A stretch of DNA of 32,232 nucleotides from Clostridia bacterium (GTDB taxonomy: Bacteria; Bacillota; Peptococcia; DRI-13; SV3-B141): contig JAHDSB010000193.1 in the NCBI GenBank assembly GCA_018433015.1, positions 1 to 32,232 on the forward strand, read 5' to 3'. This document shows, in pieces, positions 24,444 to 32,232 of this stretch (position 1 is its first letter; each line of letters begins with the position of its first letter). A program made the translations under genes and the position numbers. The notes under the pieces are model-generated. The model did not search any database. It was not told the origin of the DNA and worked only from the letters and a program-made list of their open reading frames with translations.

Positions 24444-25222
24444 TTACTTTAAGACAAAAGCAACCGTTAATCCATCACATCACTAACTATGTAACAGTCA
24501 ATGACTGTGCTAATATTGTTTTAGCAGTAGGAGCTTCTCCCGTGATGGCTGACGACAGTAAAGAAGTAGAAGATATTGTTTCCCTTGCCCAGGCTTTAGT
24601 AATTAATATGGGAACCTTAAATCAGAGGACCGTGGAATCCATGTTAAAGGCAGGGAAGAGAGCCAATGAATTAAAGATTCCCGTTATTTTTGATCCTGTA
24701 GGAATGGGAGCAAGTTCTTTTAGAAATGAGACAGCTAAAAAGATTATAGCAGGAGTTAAACTAGCTGTTATTAGGGGTAATATGTCAGAGATTAAGTTAA
24801 TTGCCGGGCAAGATGTAAAAATAAAAGGAGTAGATTCTCTGGCTTCAGAAGAAGACGGAACCCAAGTGGCCCAAGGATTAGCTCGTAAACTTAAGACGGT
24901 TGTGGCTATTACGGGAAAAACCGATATAATTTCCGATGGAACAAGAACCTGCTATATTAACAATGGACATGAACGCTTATCCCATGTAACAGGTACGGGC
25001 TGTATGGCCACATCCTTAATCGGTAGCTTTTGCGGTGCTGTAGATGATTATTATCTGGCGTCCCTTTCCGGTGTAATGGCTATGGGCTTAGCGGGAGAAT
25101 TGGCTTCAGAATCCTTAAGTCCTGCTGAAGGCATTGGGACATTTAGAATAAGACTATTTGATAATATTTCTAATCTTTCCCAGGAGATGATTTTAAAGCG
25201 AGGTCGAGTGAGCTATGAATAA
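24410..25222 (+). CDS. thiM: Hydroxyethylthiazole kinase
   Basis: A 270-residue ribokinase-like enzyme that phosphorylates 4-methyl-5-(2-hydroxyethyl)thiazole in thiamin salvage. Conserved segments are PLIHHITNYVTVNDCANIVLA (residues 19-39), VMADDSKEVEDI, VFDPVGMGAS-type IFDPVGMGASSFRNET near 95, and VTGTGCMATSLIG near 195, carrying the catalytic cysteine. AGGAGG inside cytX lies about 12 bases before the ATG. It overlaps cytX by 34 bases and thiE by 8 bases. Confidence 0.95.
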   Translation: MEILKKCAESLITLRQKQPLIHHITNYVTVNDCANIVLAVGASPVMADDSKEVEDIVSLAQALVINMGTLNQRTVESMLKAGKRANELKIPVIFDPVGMGASSFRNETAKKIIAGVKLAVIRGNMSEIKLIAGQDVKIKGVDSLASEEDGTQVAQGLARKLKTVVAITGKTDIISDGTRTCYINNGHERLSHVTGTGCMATSLIGSFCGAVDDYYLASLSGVMAMGLAGELASESLSPAEGIGTFRIRLFDNISNLSQEMILKRGRVSYE

Positions 25223-25847
25223 AGCTGACGTTGATTATAGTTTATATCTGGTCACAGACAGTGAATTAACCAAGGAGCGGGGCTTGTATCCTTGTGTGGC
25301 AGAAGCCCTCAAGGGAGGAGTAACCCTCTTACAATTACGGGAAAAAAATAAATCCACTAAAGATTTTTATGATATAGCTCTAGAGATGAAGAAATTGGCG
25401 GCAACACACCATATTCCCTTAATCATTAATGATCGCATGGATATAGCCTTGGCGGTAGATGCCGATGGTTTACATATCGGTCAGGATGATATGCCCTTGA
25501 CTATAGCTAGAAAATTTATGGGACAAGATAAGCTTATAGGGGTTTCCGCTACAACTCTGGAAGAGGCTGTGCAAGCTCAGGAAGAGGGGGCAGATTATGT
25601 GGGGGTAGGAGCGGTTTTTACTACTCCCTCCAAAAAAGATGCCAAACCTGTATCCCTGCAAGAACTGACCAGGATTAAAGCAGCCTTAAAAATACCCGTG
25701 GTAGCTATTGGGGGAATTAATGAGACTAATGCTGAAAAACTTAAGCCCACCGGCATAGATGGAATATCTGTTATATCAGCAATTTTAGGGAAGCAAGATA
25801 TTCAGCAAGCTACCCGGGAATTAAGAGATCTTATTGAGAGTAAGTAA
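25215..25847 (+). CDS. thiE: Thiamin-phosphate synthase
   Basis: A 210-residue TIM-barrel enzyme that joins HMP-PP and thiazole phosphate to form thiamin phosphate. Motifs QLREKN, HIGQDDMPL, GVSATTLEEA, GAVFTTPSKKDA and VAIGGINETNA are all present and in order. It is the last gene of the riboswitch-controlled operon and starts inside the end of thiM. No thiC, thiG, thiS, thiF or thiH is in the operon, so the locus supports salvage of both halves rather than de novo synthesis; other genes may lie elsewhere. Confidence 0.95.
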   Translation: MNKADVDYSLYLVTDSELTKERGLYPCVAEALKGGVTLLQLREKNKSTKDFYDIALEMKKLAATHHIPLIINDRMDIALAVDADGLHIGQDDMPLTIARKFMGQDKLIGVSATTLEEAVQAQEEGADYVGVGAVFTTPSKKDAKPVSLQELTRIKAALKIPVVAIGGINETNAEKLKPTGIDGISVISAILGKQDIQQATRELRDLIESK

Positions 25848-25903
25848 GGGGATCATGCTTAACATAGTTAAAAAGAAAGCTCCTTAAAAACTAATAGAAA
25901 GAA

Positions 25904-25936
25904 AAAAAGAACTGGGATTTTATCTCAGTTCTTTTT
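25904..25936 (+). terminator. Terminator of the thiamin operon
   Basis: A near-perfect stem of about 14 pairs between AAAAAGAACTGGGA and TCTCAGTTCTTTTT with a 5-base loop; the 3' arm provides the T run. Confidence 0.85.
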
Positions 25937-26092
25937 ACATTTGGAAAGTAAAAATAATGTCTTTCTTCCTGGTAGTAAAAGATTGTATAATGAGGTAAAC
26001 TTACTGAGGAGTTCTTAAGCTTTCGTTTTTAATTTGTCTCACCGGAACCGGAAGAAGAATATTTGACGCAGTTTTACTAGTGGAGGAAATAC

Positions 26093-26713
26093 ATGTTCAT
26101 ACTTAATATTTGTGAATTCTTGGGGACTGTAGCCTTTGCAGTTTCAGGGGCGTTAGTAGGAATAGATAAGGAATTGGATTACTTCGGAGTAATCGTTTTG
26201 GCTGTTACCACAGCAGTAGGTGGCGGTATTGTGCGGGATGTGCTGATAGGCTGTACACCACCCTTAGCTGTACAGAAACCTTCTTATACTATAATCAGTA
26301 TTTTGACGGCTTTAGTTGTTTTACGTTTATATAAAAGATTAGATAGATTCAAAAATACTATACAATTCTTCGATGCTGTGGGTTTAGCAGCTTTTACAGC
26401 TATTGGTGCCAGCATGGCCTTTTTAAATAATCTATCATCTCCTTTTATTGTAATAATTTTGGGACTTTTGACAGGCACCGGTGGGGGGATTATCAGGGAT
26501 GTATTTGCTCAAGAGATACCTTTTGTCTTTAGAAAAGAAATATATGCCATAGCGTCCATTTTGGGAGTAACGGCCTATTTGGTCTTTAGGCAGTATCTGT
26601 CGCCCACAGCGGCGGTGTATGCCTGTTTTATAATTACCCTTGTGGTGCGGTTAGTAGCTATTAAATACGGTTTAAATCTCAAAGTAGTTAAGAAAAGTAC
26701 CCATTCTTATTAA
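26093..26713 (+). CDS. TRIC-type cation channel family protein (UPF0126/YicG)
   Basis: A 206-residue membrane protein with six to seven spans in two homologous halves, each bearing the family's glycine-rich signature: GGGIVRDVLIG (about residues 43-53) and GGGIIRDVFA (about 130-139). Bacterial TRIC proteins form trimeric monovalent cation channels. GTGGAGG sets the start 8 bases upstream. A TATAAT at 25986-25991 without a clear -35 could drive it, giving a leader of about 95 nt, in which I see no known riboswitch. The tautomerase gene 28 bases downstream is probably co-transcribed; the functional link is unknown. Confidence 0.9.
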   Translation: MFILNICEFLGTVAFAVSGALVGIDKELDYFGVIVLAVTTAVGGGIVRDVLIGCTPPLAVQKPSYTIISILTALVVLRLYKRLDRFKNTIQFFDAVGLAAFTAIGASMAFLNNLSSPFIVIILGLLTGTGGGIIRDVFAQEIPFVFRKEIYAIASILGVTAYLVFRQYLSPTAAVYACFIITLVVRLVAIKYGLNLKVVKKSTHSY

Positions 26714-26741
26714 AGATTAAAAGAGAAGGGAAGGGTTAGTT

Positions 26742-26945
26742 ATGCCGTTTGTAAACATTCGAATTACCAAAGAAGGTGCCACTGCTGAGCAAAAAAAGCA
26801 ACTCATTGCCGGAGCAACAAAACTTCTGCAAGATGTGTTGGGTAAGAACCCTAAAACTACCTTTGTTATTATCGATGAAGTAGAGACTGATAATTGGGGA
26901 ATAGCAGGCGAATCTGTAACAGAGAGAAGAAAACTGGGGAAGTAA
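26742..26945 (+). CDS. 4-oxalocrotonate tautomerase-like protein
   Basis: 67 residues, the standard small tautomerase-superfamily subunit. Pro2 becomes the catalytic N-terminal proline after Met removal. DNWGIAGESVTERR near the end matches the family's C-terminal hexamer contact region. The arginines used by true 4-oxalocrotonate tautomerase (positions 11 and 39 after Met removal) align here with Ala and Phe, so the substrate is probably not oxalocrotonate. Many anaerobes carry this variant with no known substrate. The RBS is AGGGTTAG. There is no clear terminator behind it. Confidence 0.88.
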   Translation: MPFVNIRITKEGATAEQKKQLIAGATKLLQDVLGKNPKTTFVIIDEVETDNWGIAGESVTERRKLGK

Positions 26946-27082
26946 CAGGGCTCTAGAGAGAGTAGAACCAAATTTTTAACAAAAAAATGTTAGATAATAT
27001 ACAACAACAACTGAAATAATATTTATAGATAATGTGCATACCACCTCCATTCTGGCAGTTAAGTCCACCGTTAGAGGTGGTA

Positions 27083-27117
27083 TTGACTTTATCTAAAAAA
27101 TATGTTAGAATTCTAAC
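27083..27117 (+). promoter_or_regulatory. Promoter of the marR-MATE unit with MarR-type palindromic operator
   Basis: TTGACT (27083-27088), 17 bases, TAGAAT (27106-27111). The perfect palindrome GTTAGAATTCTAAC (27104-27117) covers the -10 box. This size and form are typical of MarR-family autoregulatory sites. A GTTAGAT half-site follows at 27119-27125. Confidence 0.75.
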
Positions 27118-27132
27118 TGTTAGATAAAATAA

Positions 27133-27177
27133 CAATAAGACAACTAACAATAAGATAAATTACAATAAGAAAACTAA
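27133..27177 (+). repeat. Three tandem 15-base direct repeats in the marR leader
   Basis: CAATAAGA occurs at 27133, 27148 and 27163, each followed by an A/C-rich CAACTAA-like tail, giving exactly 15-base spacing. They lie between the promoter and the RBS of the marR gene. Function unknown. Confidence 0.6.
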
Positions 27178-27203
27178 TGATAACAAAAAAAGGAAGGTAA
27201 AAA

Positions 27204-27656
27204 ATGAAAATAGAAGAAACTAAGGAACTATTTAACTTATTTTTTGAATTTATGCCTTTATATCATAAGAACATTGGTGCCATTATCAGAAAAGATGATG
27301 ATATTGAACCTAAATGCCATAAGAATCAGATTAGAGCCATGTTAATGATGCAAAGACAAGGAAAAATTACACCTACCCGTTTGGGGATCTGCTTGGACCT
27401 GCGCAAGGGCAGTCTTACTACCCTAATTGATTCTTTAGTTGAATTGAATCTTGTATATCGGGAAGCTGATAAAGAAGACCGTAGGAGATTATGGTTAGCC
27501 TTGACTGAAGAAGGGCAAGAATATCTAGCCAAGAAGCGCAAGGCCCATGAAAAACATTTTGTTGAACTATTTTCTTCTCTTTCAGAAGAAGAAGTAATTG
27601 AGTTAAAGGAGCACTTAAAAAAATCTATTGAAATTATGAAAAAGCTCACTATCTAA
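27204..27656 (+). CDS. MarR-family transcriptional regulator
   Basis: A 150-residue dimeric winged-helix protein. Conserved parts are QIRAMLMMQRQGKITPTRLG (helices leading to recognition), RKGSLTTLIDSLVELNLVYR and the wing motif EADKEDRRRLWLALTEEG (about residues 89-106). The C-terminal helix is the dimer interface. AAGGAAGG before the ATG sets the start. It lies 47 bases upstream of a MATE exporter gene on the same strand, an arrangement like mepR-mepA, so it is likely a drug-responsive repressor of that exporter and of itself through the palindrome at 27104-27117. Confidence 0.92.
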   Translation: MKIEETKELFNLFFEFMPLYHKNIGAIIRKDDDIEPKCHKNQIRAMLMMQRQGKITPTRLGICLDLRKGSLTTLIDSLVELNLVYREADKEDRRRLWLALTEEGQEYLAKKRKAHEKHFVELFSSLSEEEVIELKEHLKKSIEIMKKLTI

Positions 27657-27703
27657 AGAAGAGGAATATTGTAGAGTAAAATGATGTGGAGGAATTTGGT
27701 AAC

Positions 27704-29086
27704 ATGAATTATTCAGAACAACTTGGTGAAGAGAAAATTAGTAAGCTGCTTATCAGCTTTTCCGTTCCTGCAGTAGTTGCTATGTTAGTCAATGCTTCTT
27801 ATAACATAGTAGATAGAATATTTATTGGTAGAGGAGTAGGGTCTTTGGGGATTGCCGGAATCACAGTCACTTTCCCCTTTATGCTGTTGATGATGGCTTT
27901 TGGTATGTTAATAGGATTGGGGACAACAGCCTTAATTTCCCTTAAAATGGGGGAAGAGAGATACAAAGAGGCAGAGCGTATCTTGGGAAATGGCTTTGTA
28001 CTACTATTAGCAGTTTATTTTATTATTGGCGTGCTAGGCCTTTCTTTTATGAAACCTATTTTAGAAATATTGGGAGCTAGTGAGGATATCTTGCCTTATG
28101 CTTCACAGTATATGAGTGTTATCCTGTATGGAGCTATATTTCAGGGGATTAGTTTTGGGATGAACAATTTCATTAGGGCGGAAGGTAGTCCCCGACATGC
28201 TATGTTCACCATCTTGATTGCTGCTGTGTGTAATATTATTCTAGATCCCATCTTTATTTTTGTTTTTGGCATGGGAATAAAGGGTGCCGCATTAGCAACT
28301 ATTATTTCCCAAGGGCTTTCTGCTTTCTGGGTCTTGCACTATTTCTTCGGTGGAAAAAGTGTCTTGAAAATACGTCGAGAAAATCTGAGATTACAGAGAA
28401 GATTAGTGAAACTCATTGTAACTATAGGTTCCGCTCCTTGTGCAATGCAGATTGCTGCCAGTATTATAAATATAATTCTTAATAATAGCCTCTCATATTA
28501 TGGAGGGGACTTAGCCATTTCGGCTATGGGGATAGTATATAGTATAACTATGGTGAATCTGATGCCTATCTTTGGAATAAACCAGGGAGCACAACCCATT
28601 ATAGGTTATAATTATGGAGCCAAGAAATTTACCCGTGTTAAGAAAGCTTTAGGTTTGGCAGTTTTAACGGCAACTGTTATAGTAACATTAGGTTTTATTG
28701 CAACCAGGGTATTCCCTACGGAAATTATAAGCTTGTTTAATAAAGAAGATGGGGAATTAATATCTTTAGGGACCTATGCTTTGAATATATATTTAATCTT
28801 TTTACCTATCATTGGTTTTCAAGTAGTGTGTGCCAATTACTATCAAGCGGTGGGTAAACCTAAACAAGCTATGATCTTGAGTCTATCCAGGCAGGTATTA
28901 ATTTTTATTCCTGCGCTACTGATATTACCCAAGTATTTTGGGCTAAAAGGAGTGTTCATGGCTGGACCGGTTTCTGATTTATTTGCCTCACTGCTTACAG
29001 CTTTTTGTATTTATAAAGAGATGCAACAATTAAATGAGAAAGAAAGAAAAATTGGTAATATACAACCTCAATGGGTAGAAAATTAA
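27704..29086 (+). CDS. MATE-family multidrug efflux transporter (second copy, MepA-like)
   Basis: A 460-residue, 12-span protein with two MatE repeats. N-terminal FSVPAVVAMLVNASYNIVDRIFIGRGVG and the repeat-two NQGAQPIIGYNYGAKKF near residue 295 place it with the MepA/NorM-type exporters. It differs from the first MATE protein of this window, so it is not a recent duplicate. ATG at 27704 follows GGAGGA at good spacing; a GTG at 27686 lies upstream of that RBS and is less likely. It is in an operon with the marR gene, implying drug-inducible expression. Confidence 0.92.
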   Translation: MNYSEQLGEEKISKLLISFSVPAVVAMLVNASYNIVDRIFIGRGVGSLGIAGITVTFPFMLLMMAFGMLIGLGTTALISLKMGEERYKEAERILGNGFVLLLAVYFIIGVLGLSFMKPILEILGASEDILPYASQYMSVILYGAIFQGISFGMNNFIRAEGSPRHAMFTILIAAVCNIILDPIFIFVFGMGIKGAALATIISQGLSAFWVLHYFFGGKSVLKIRRENLRLQRRLVKLIVTIGSAPCAMQIAASIINIILNNSLSYYGGDLAISAMGIVYSITMVNLMPIFGINQGAQPIIGYNYGAKKFTRVKKALGLAVLTATVIVTLGFIATRVFPTEIISLFNKEDGELISLGTYALNIYLIFLPIIGFQVVCANYYQAVGKPKQAMILSLSRQVLIFIPALLILPKYFGLKGVFMAGPVSDLFASLLTAFCIYKEMQQLNEKERKIGNIQPQWVEN

Positions 29087-29125
29087 AGATAATGTTGAAT
29101 TAATTCAGTACAAGGGGATTTGATA

Positions 29126-30364
29126 ATGACAGGGAAACTACTAAAAATAGCAGTTATAGGCGGTGGCGCAGCAGGAATGCTGGCAGCTATAGCTGCTGGC
29201 AGAAAAGGCGCCGATGTGACCATTTGGGAGCGAGATCCCCGGGTGGGAAAGAAGATATTAGCTACGGGAAATGGAAGATGTAATTATACTAATACATATA
29301 CAGATATAGAGCATTATTATGGCAATAATCCCAAATTTGCCGTAAGTGCTCTTTCTCAATTTAGTGTTGAACAAACTATTAATTTTTTTAATCGCTTGGG
29401 TATAGCCCCTAAAATAGAAGAGCAGGGTAAGGTTTATCCCATGTCCGGACAAGCTTCCAGTATTTTAGATGTTTTGTTATATGAGCTAAAAGAACTAGGA
29501 ATTCAAATCTGTACTGATTCTTATGTAAAAAAAATAAGTAAAGAGGGAAAAAATTTTTATGTCCAACTGGAAAATGACACTCGTTTTAAGTTTGATCGTG
29601 TCATTATTTCTTGTGGGGGTAAAGCCAAACCTTCTACGGGGTCGGATGGAAGTGGATATGAGCTGGCTCGCATGTTGGGGCACACAATAACTGGGATATT
29701 TCCTGCTTTAGTACAGTTAAAGTTGGAAGGCCAGTATTTTAAACAAATTGAGGGTGTCAAGATTGAAGGAACAGCCCAGCTCTTGTGCAATAATAAGTTA
29801 GTTATGGAGGAACAAGGAGATATTCTTTTTGCCAATTATGGTATATCTGGTCCCCCCATCTTGCAGTTGAGTCGGAAAGCCGGGGAACTTCTGGAAAAAG
29901 GGCAGGTTCCCATTATAAAAGTAATCTTGCTAGATAAAATAACAGAGGAAAAATTACAGCAGGTAATGATCATGCGTTTTAAAGATGGTCCTAATAAAAC
30001 TATCCAGTTTAGTTTAGTAGGATTAATAAATAAAAGGCTGATACCTGTTGTGCTAAAAGAAGCCGGTATTACAGATTTAAATCGTCCTGTCAGCAATATT
30101 ACGGGACAGGAACGACAAAGAATAGTTAGTATACTCACGGATTGGAGATTTAAAATAACTGGAACAAAATCATGGCCTAGTGCCCAAGTTACGGCTGGGG
30201 GGATCAATACAGAGGAAATTAATCCTTCTACTATGGAATCAAAGCTGGTTCCCGGTCTTTATTTTGCCGGAGAAATAATCGATATTGACGGAAGGTGCGG
30301 TGGCTTTAATCTACAGTGGGCCTGGTCTTCCGGATTCGTTGCAGGACAAAATGTAGCTCACTAG
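29126..30364 (+). CDS. BaiN/HI0933-family NAD(P)/FAD-dependent oxidoreductase
   Basis: A 412-residue soluble flavoprotein. FAD-binding GGGAAGMLAAIAAGRKGA is at the N-terminus, then the signature KKILATGNGRCNYTN (about residues 42-56), GGKAKPSTGSDGSGYELA, and C-terminal GLYFAGEIIDIDGRCGGFNLQWAWSSG. The family (YhiN/HI0933, including BaiN) has unclear physiology; some members are linked to steroid or bile-acid reduction. ATG at 29126 follows AGGGG at 8 bases; a TTG at 29120 is also in frame but too close to the RBS. Only 39 bases separate it from the MATE gene, so co-transcription is possible. Confidence 0.92.
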   Translation: MTGKLLKIAVIGGGAAGMLAAIAAGRKGADVTIWERDPRVGKKILATGNGRCNYTNTYTDIEHYYGNNPKFAVSALSQFSVEQTINFFNRLGIAPKIEEQGKVYPMSGQASSILDVLLYELKELGIQICTDSYVKKISKEGKNFYVQLENDTRFKFDRVIISCGGKAKPSTGSDGSGYELARMLGHTITGIFPALVQLKLEGQYFKQIEGVKIEGTAQLLCNNKLVMEEQGDILFANYGISGPPILQLSRKAGELLEKGQVPIIKVILLDKITEEKLQQVMIMRFKDGPNKTIQFSLVGLINKRLIPVVLKEAGITDLNRPVSNITGQERQRIVSILTDWRFKITGTKSWPSAQVTAGGINTEEINPSTMESKLVPGLYFAGEIIDIDGRCGGFNLQWAWSSGFVAGQNVAH

Positions 30365-30465
30365 GAATATAGCGAAAGGTCTTGCATAAATAATAATAAA
30401 AAATAGTTAATAATTAACAAGGAAATAGTTGCAAAATTACTGTAAAAGTGAGAGAATAAATAAAC

Positions 30466-30493
30466 GGAAACTAAAAAAACTAAAATAGTTTCC
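30466..30493 (+). promoter_or_regulatory. TetR-type operator, copy 1
   Basis: A 28-base element ending 14 bases before the TetR start codon. Its core is AAACTA-N3-TAGTTT (30477-30491) preceded by a further GGAAACTA. A second copy with 25 of 28 bases identical lies at 31099-31126, before the efflux adaptor gene. Confidence 0.7.
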
Positions 30494-30507
30494 TACGGGG
30501 GTGCCAG

Positions 30508-31074
30508 ATGCGGGAAAGAATCTTGCGGTCAGCTATAGAAAAAATAAGTAAATATGGCTTTCGCAGGTTTACTATCGATGATATTGCTAGGGACCTGGGG
30601 ATAAGTAAGAAAACCATTTACAAGTATTTTTCTTCTAAAAGTAATCTCATCAGCGAAATTGTTGATGAGGCAGTTTTAGAAGAAGAAGTAGCTTATAAAA
30701 AGGAGATGGAAAAAAATCAGGGCTGGTTAGAAAAGTTGCAAGGCATTATGACAGTTTATACCTATCCTGATATACCCTATCGTTTGATGGATGAATTAGG
30801 ACGTTTTTTCCCGGAAGAGAGTGCAAAAATCAAAAAAAATATTGAGTTACGGCAGAAAATGATCAAAGAATTATTAAATGAAGGTAAGGAAAAAGGATTT
30901 TTACGTCCCCATATCAATGTTAACGTGATGTTAATGATTCTTCATAAAGTTTTACAAATGCCGGCAGAAGAAGAATTTTTACAGGAAAATGACATCACTG
31001 TTAACCAATTACTGCAGGAAATGAAAGATCTAATACTATATGGCATATTAAAAAGAAATAAAGTATGCAGTTAA
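30508..31074 (+). CDS. TetR/AcrR-family transcriptional regulator
   Basis: 188 residues. A TetR_N helix-turn-helix lies at about 5-50 (ILRSAIEKISKYGFRRFTID, then DIARDLGISKKTIYKYFSSK) and an all-helical ligand-binding domain follows. GGGGTGCC before the ATG serves as a weak RBS. The gene is flanked by two near-identical operator-like elements, one in front of itself and one in front of the HlyD-type adaptor gene 120 bases downstream, indicating autorepression and control of the efflux genes. The effector is unknown. Confidence 0.92.
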   Translation: MRERILRSAIEKISKYGFRRFTIDDIARDLGISKKTIYKYFSSKSNLISEIVDEAVLEEEVAYKKEMEKNQGWLEKLQGIMTVYTYPDIPYRLMDELGRFFPEESAKIKKNIELRQKMIKELLNEGKEKGFLRPHINVNVMLMILHKVLQMPAEEEFLQENDITVNQLLQEMKDLILYGILKRNKVCS

Positions 31075-31098
31075 AACTAGTTAAGGCTAAAACTGTCT

Positions 31099-31126
31099 GG
31101 AAACTAAAGAAACTAAGATAGTTTCT
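31099..31126 (+). promoter_or_regulatory. TetR-type operator, copy 2
   Basis: The core AAACTA-AGA-TAGTTT (31110-31124) is preceded by GGAAACTA, matching copy 1 at 25 of 28 positions. It lies 69 bases before the efflux adaptor start. Confidence 0.7.
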
Positions 31127-31194
31127 TAAAAATAATTGTCATAAAATTAATTATCTTAAAAATTATCATCTTTAGTAAAAATGAGGTGGAAGTA

Positions 31195-32232
31195 ATGCAA
31201 GAGGTAATGAAAGATGCAATGAAAAAAAAGCCTTGGTTAGGCTTGCTGCTGGTTGTAGTTATAGGGATTATGTTCATCAGTTTTGGTTGTCAAGATAAAG
31301 AAGAAACAAAAGAAGAAAAAGTAAAGCCTGTTAAGGTTCTGGAGACTAAAGAAGATGAGGAAAATGTTAGCTTAGAATACATAGGGTTGATAAATTCTCA
31401 AGAAGTTAAAAAATATAGTTTTAAAGTAGCCGGTAAAATTGCTGCCATCCCAGTGGAAAAAGGGGATCGGGTAAAAAAGGGACAGGTGTTGGCTCAGCTA
31501 GATAAAAAGGATTTAAGCTTTGCCCAAGAAGCGGCAGAATTGAATATGCAAAAAGCTTTTAGTGCCTATCAAGATGCCTTGGATTTTTATCAGAAAATGG
31601 AGGTTCTTTATGAAAAAGGGGCTGTGACACAAAATGAGTATAACAAAGCTAAACTGAATTACCAGGTTCAGGAAGCCACCTATAATCAAGCTGCTGTAGA
31701 TAATGCTCATAAATTGAGTATGTTGAATGATGCTGATTTAGTAGCAGATATAGATGGGTATGTGGTAGATACCATGTTTGAAGAAGGAGAAGTTATAGCT
31801 GCCGGCTATCCTGTTGTTGTGGTTCGCAGTGAAACCCAGATAGTTAATACGGGCTTATCCCAAGAGGATGTTAAAAAGATAGGCTTAGGAACAAAGGCAG
31901 TGATCAAGGAAGATGGGTTTGTTGCTGAAGGTATAGTTACTAATATTGAGCAAGTTCCTGACAAAACAAGCAGAACTTACAATGTAGAGATAGAGCTGAA
32001 GGAAAAACTTCCGGAAGAGGCTTTTTATTTAGGTTCTACAGTTGAAGTATTCTTAGATGTAGGAAAGGAAAAAGGCATTTGGATACCTATCACTTGTATT
32101 ATGAGCGACGGAGAAGATTATGTTTATGTAGTAGAAAATGAGAGGGCTGTGCGCAAAAATATTACAATGTTAAATGTGCAAGGGAATTATGTAAAAGTGG
32201 AAGGTCTTAAACCGGGAGAAAACCTGGTGACC
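31195..32232 (+). CDS. HlyD/RND-type efflux adaptor, 3' end outside the window
   Basis: An open frame of 346 codons reaches the right edge without a stop. The N-terminus has a membrane segment (LGLLLVVVIGIMFI) ending in SFGC, a possible lipobox, so the protein is probably a lipoprotein or signal-anchored on the outside. The biotinyl-lipoyl-like half (FKVAGKIAAIPVEKGDRVKK, QVLAQLDKKD), a coiled-coil hairpin (about residues 105-180) and beta-barrel strands (GYVVDTMFEEGEVIAAG) follow in the order of membrane-fusion proteins such as MacA/AcrA. GAGGTGG five bases before the ATG sets the start. A TetR-type operator precedes it. An RND or ABC pump gene is expected beyond 32232. Confidence 0.87.
   Translation, partial: MQEVMKDAMKKKPWLGLLLVVVIGIMFISFGCQDKEETKEEKVKPVKVLETKEDEENVSLEYIGLINSQEVKKYSFKVAGKIAAIPVEKGDRVKKGQVLAQLDKKDLSFAQEAAELNMQKAFSAYQDALDFYQKMEVLYEKGAVTQNEYNKAKLNYQVQEATYNQAAVDNAHKLSMLNDADLVADIDGYVVDTMFEEGEVIAAGYPVVVVRSETQIVNTGLSQEDVKKIGLGTKAVIKEDGFVAEGIVTNIEQVPDKTSRTYNVEIELKEKLPEEAFYLGSTVEVFLDVGKEKGIWIPITCIMSDGEDYVYVVENERAVRKNITMLNVQGNYVKVEGLKPGENLVT

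Noticed and set aside
25990-26092. Leader before the TRIC-type gene as a riboswitch
   Set aside because: About 95 bases with ACCGGAACCGG but no conserved core of a riboswitch class I know and no terminator hairpin before the gene.
27039-27082. 9-bp inverted repeat (TACCACCTC/GAGGTGGTA) as a terminator of the tautomerase gene
   Set aside because: The loop is 26 bases and no T run follows; it abuts the marR -35 box. Its role is left open.
26953-27150. 65-codon minus-strand frame in the tautomerase-marR gap
   Set aside because: It runs through the marR promoter and operator, has no good RBS, and its composition reflects AT-rich noncoding DNA.
27133-27177. 15-base repeats as a CRISPR array
   Set aside because: The repeats are directly tandem with no unique spacers and there are no cas genes; they are a short tandem repeat.

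Overview
The window is AT-rich, with strong AGGAGG-type ribosome binding sites, occasional GTG/TTG starts, sigma-A promoters (TTGaca-N17-TATAAT), Rho-independent hairpin-T terminators, ECF vitamin transport, a TPP riboswitch and CCA-encoding tRNA genes. This points to a low-GC Gram-positive bacterium, most likely an anaerobic member of the Clostridia (Firmicutes). That assignment is inference from sequence style and gene content; no marker gene here fixes the genus. It reads as ordinary chromosome: no IS element, phage module, integrase, plasmid function or CRISPR array is visible.

Layout. (1) 1-5.3 kb: a transporter group (NhaC-type antiporter overlapping a MATE exporter, a small convergent membrane protein, an EamA/DMT exporter), then an unrecognised 258-residue protein on the minus strand. 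(2) 5.5-8.6 kb: an ABC-class ATPase of the COG3044 type on the minus strand, with a TTG start, and a DUF362/ferredoxin protein on the plus strand. (3) 8.86-13.55 kb: a four-gene unit of XRE-cupin regulator, HyuA, HyuB and a small cupin, closed by a terminator and followed by an M24 aminopeptidase and a membrane-anchored polysaccharide deacetylase. (4) 16.1-18.95 kb: a DsrE-family sulfur protein whose start region carries a CstR/CsoR-like palindrome, then an ECF S-component divergent from a MocR/PdxR-type regulator with a PdxR-like site between them (vitamin B6 uptake is the best guess). (5) 19.1-20.9 kb: glutamyl-tRNA synthetase followed by tRNA-Gln(CUG) and tRNA-Glu(CUC). (6) 21.0-22.2 kb: a YdcZ-type membrane protein and a nitroreductase. 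(7) 22.2-25.85 kb: a TPP-riboswitch-controlled thiamin salvage operon, thiD-cytX-thiM-thiE, with overlapping genes. (8) 26.1-32.2 kb: a TRIC-type channel, a tautomerase, a MarR-MATE pair, a BaiN/HI0933-type flavoprotein, a TetR regulator and the start of an HlyD-type efflux adaptor that runs off the right edge.

A recurring theme is one-component regulation of transport or catabolism with an operator visible in the DNA: XRE-cupin/hydantoinase, PdxR-like/ECF, MarR/MATE and TetR/HlyD. The DsrE gene has a CstR/CsoR-like site whose regulator is not in the window. The least understood parts are the HyuAB-cupin operon (substrate unknown), the sulfur-responsive-looking DsrE unit and the orphan 258-residue protein. 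Most enzymes here belong to known families; what may be new is the regulatory wiring and the substrate of the HyuAB unit.
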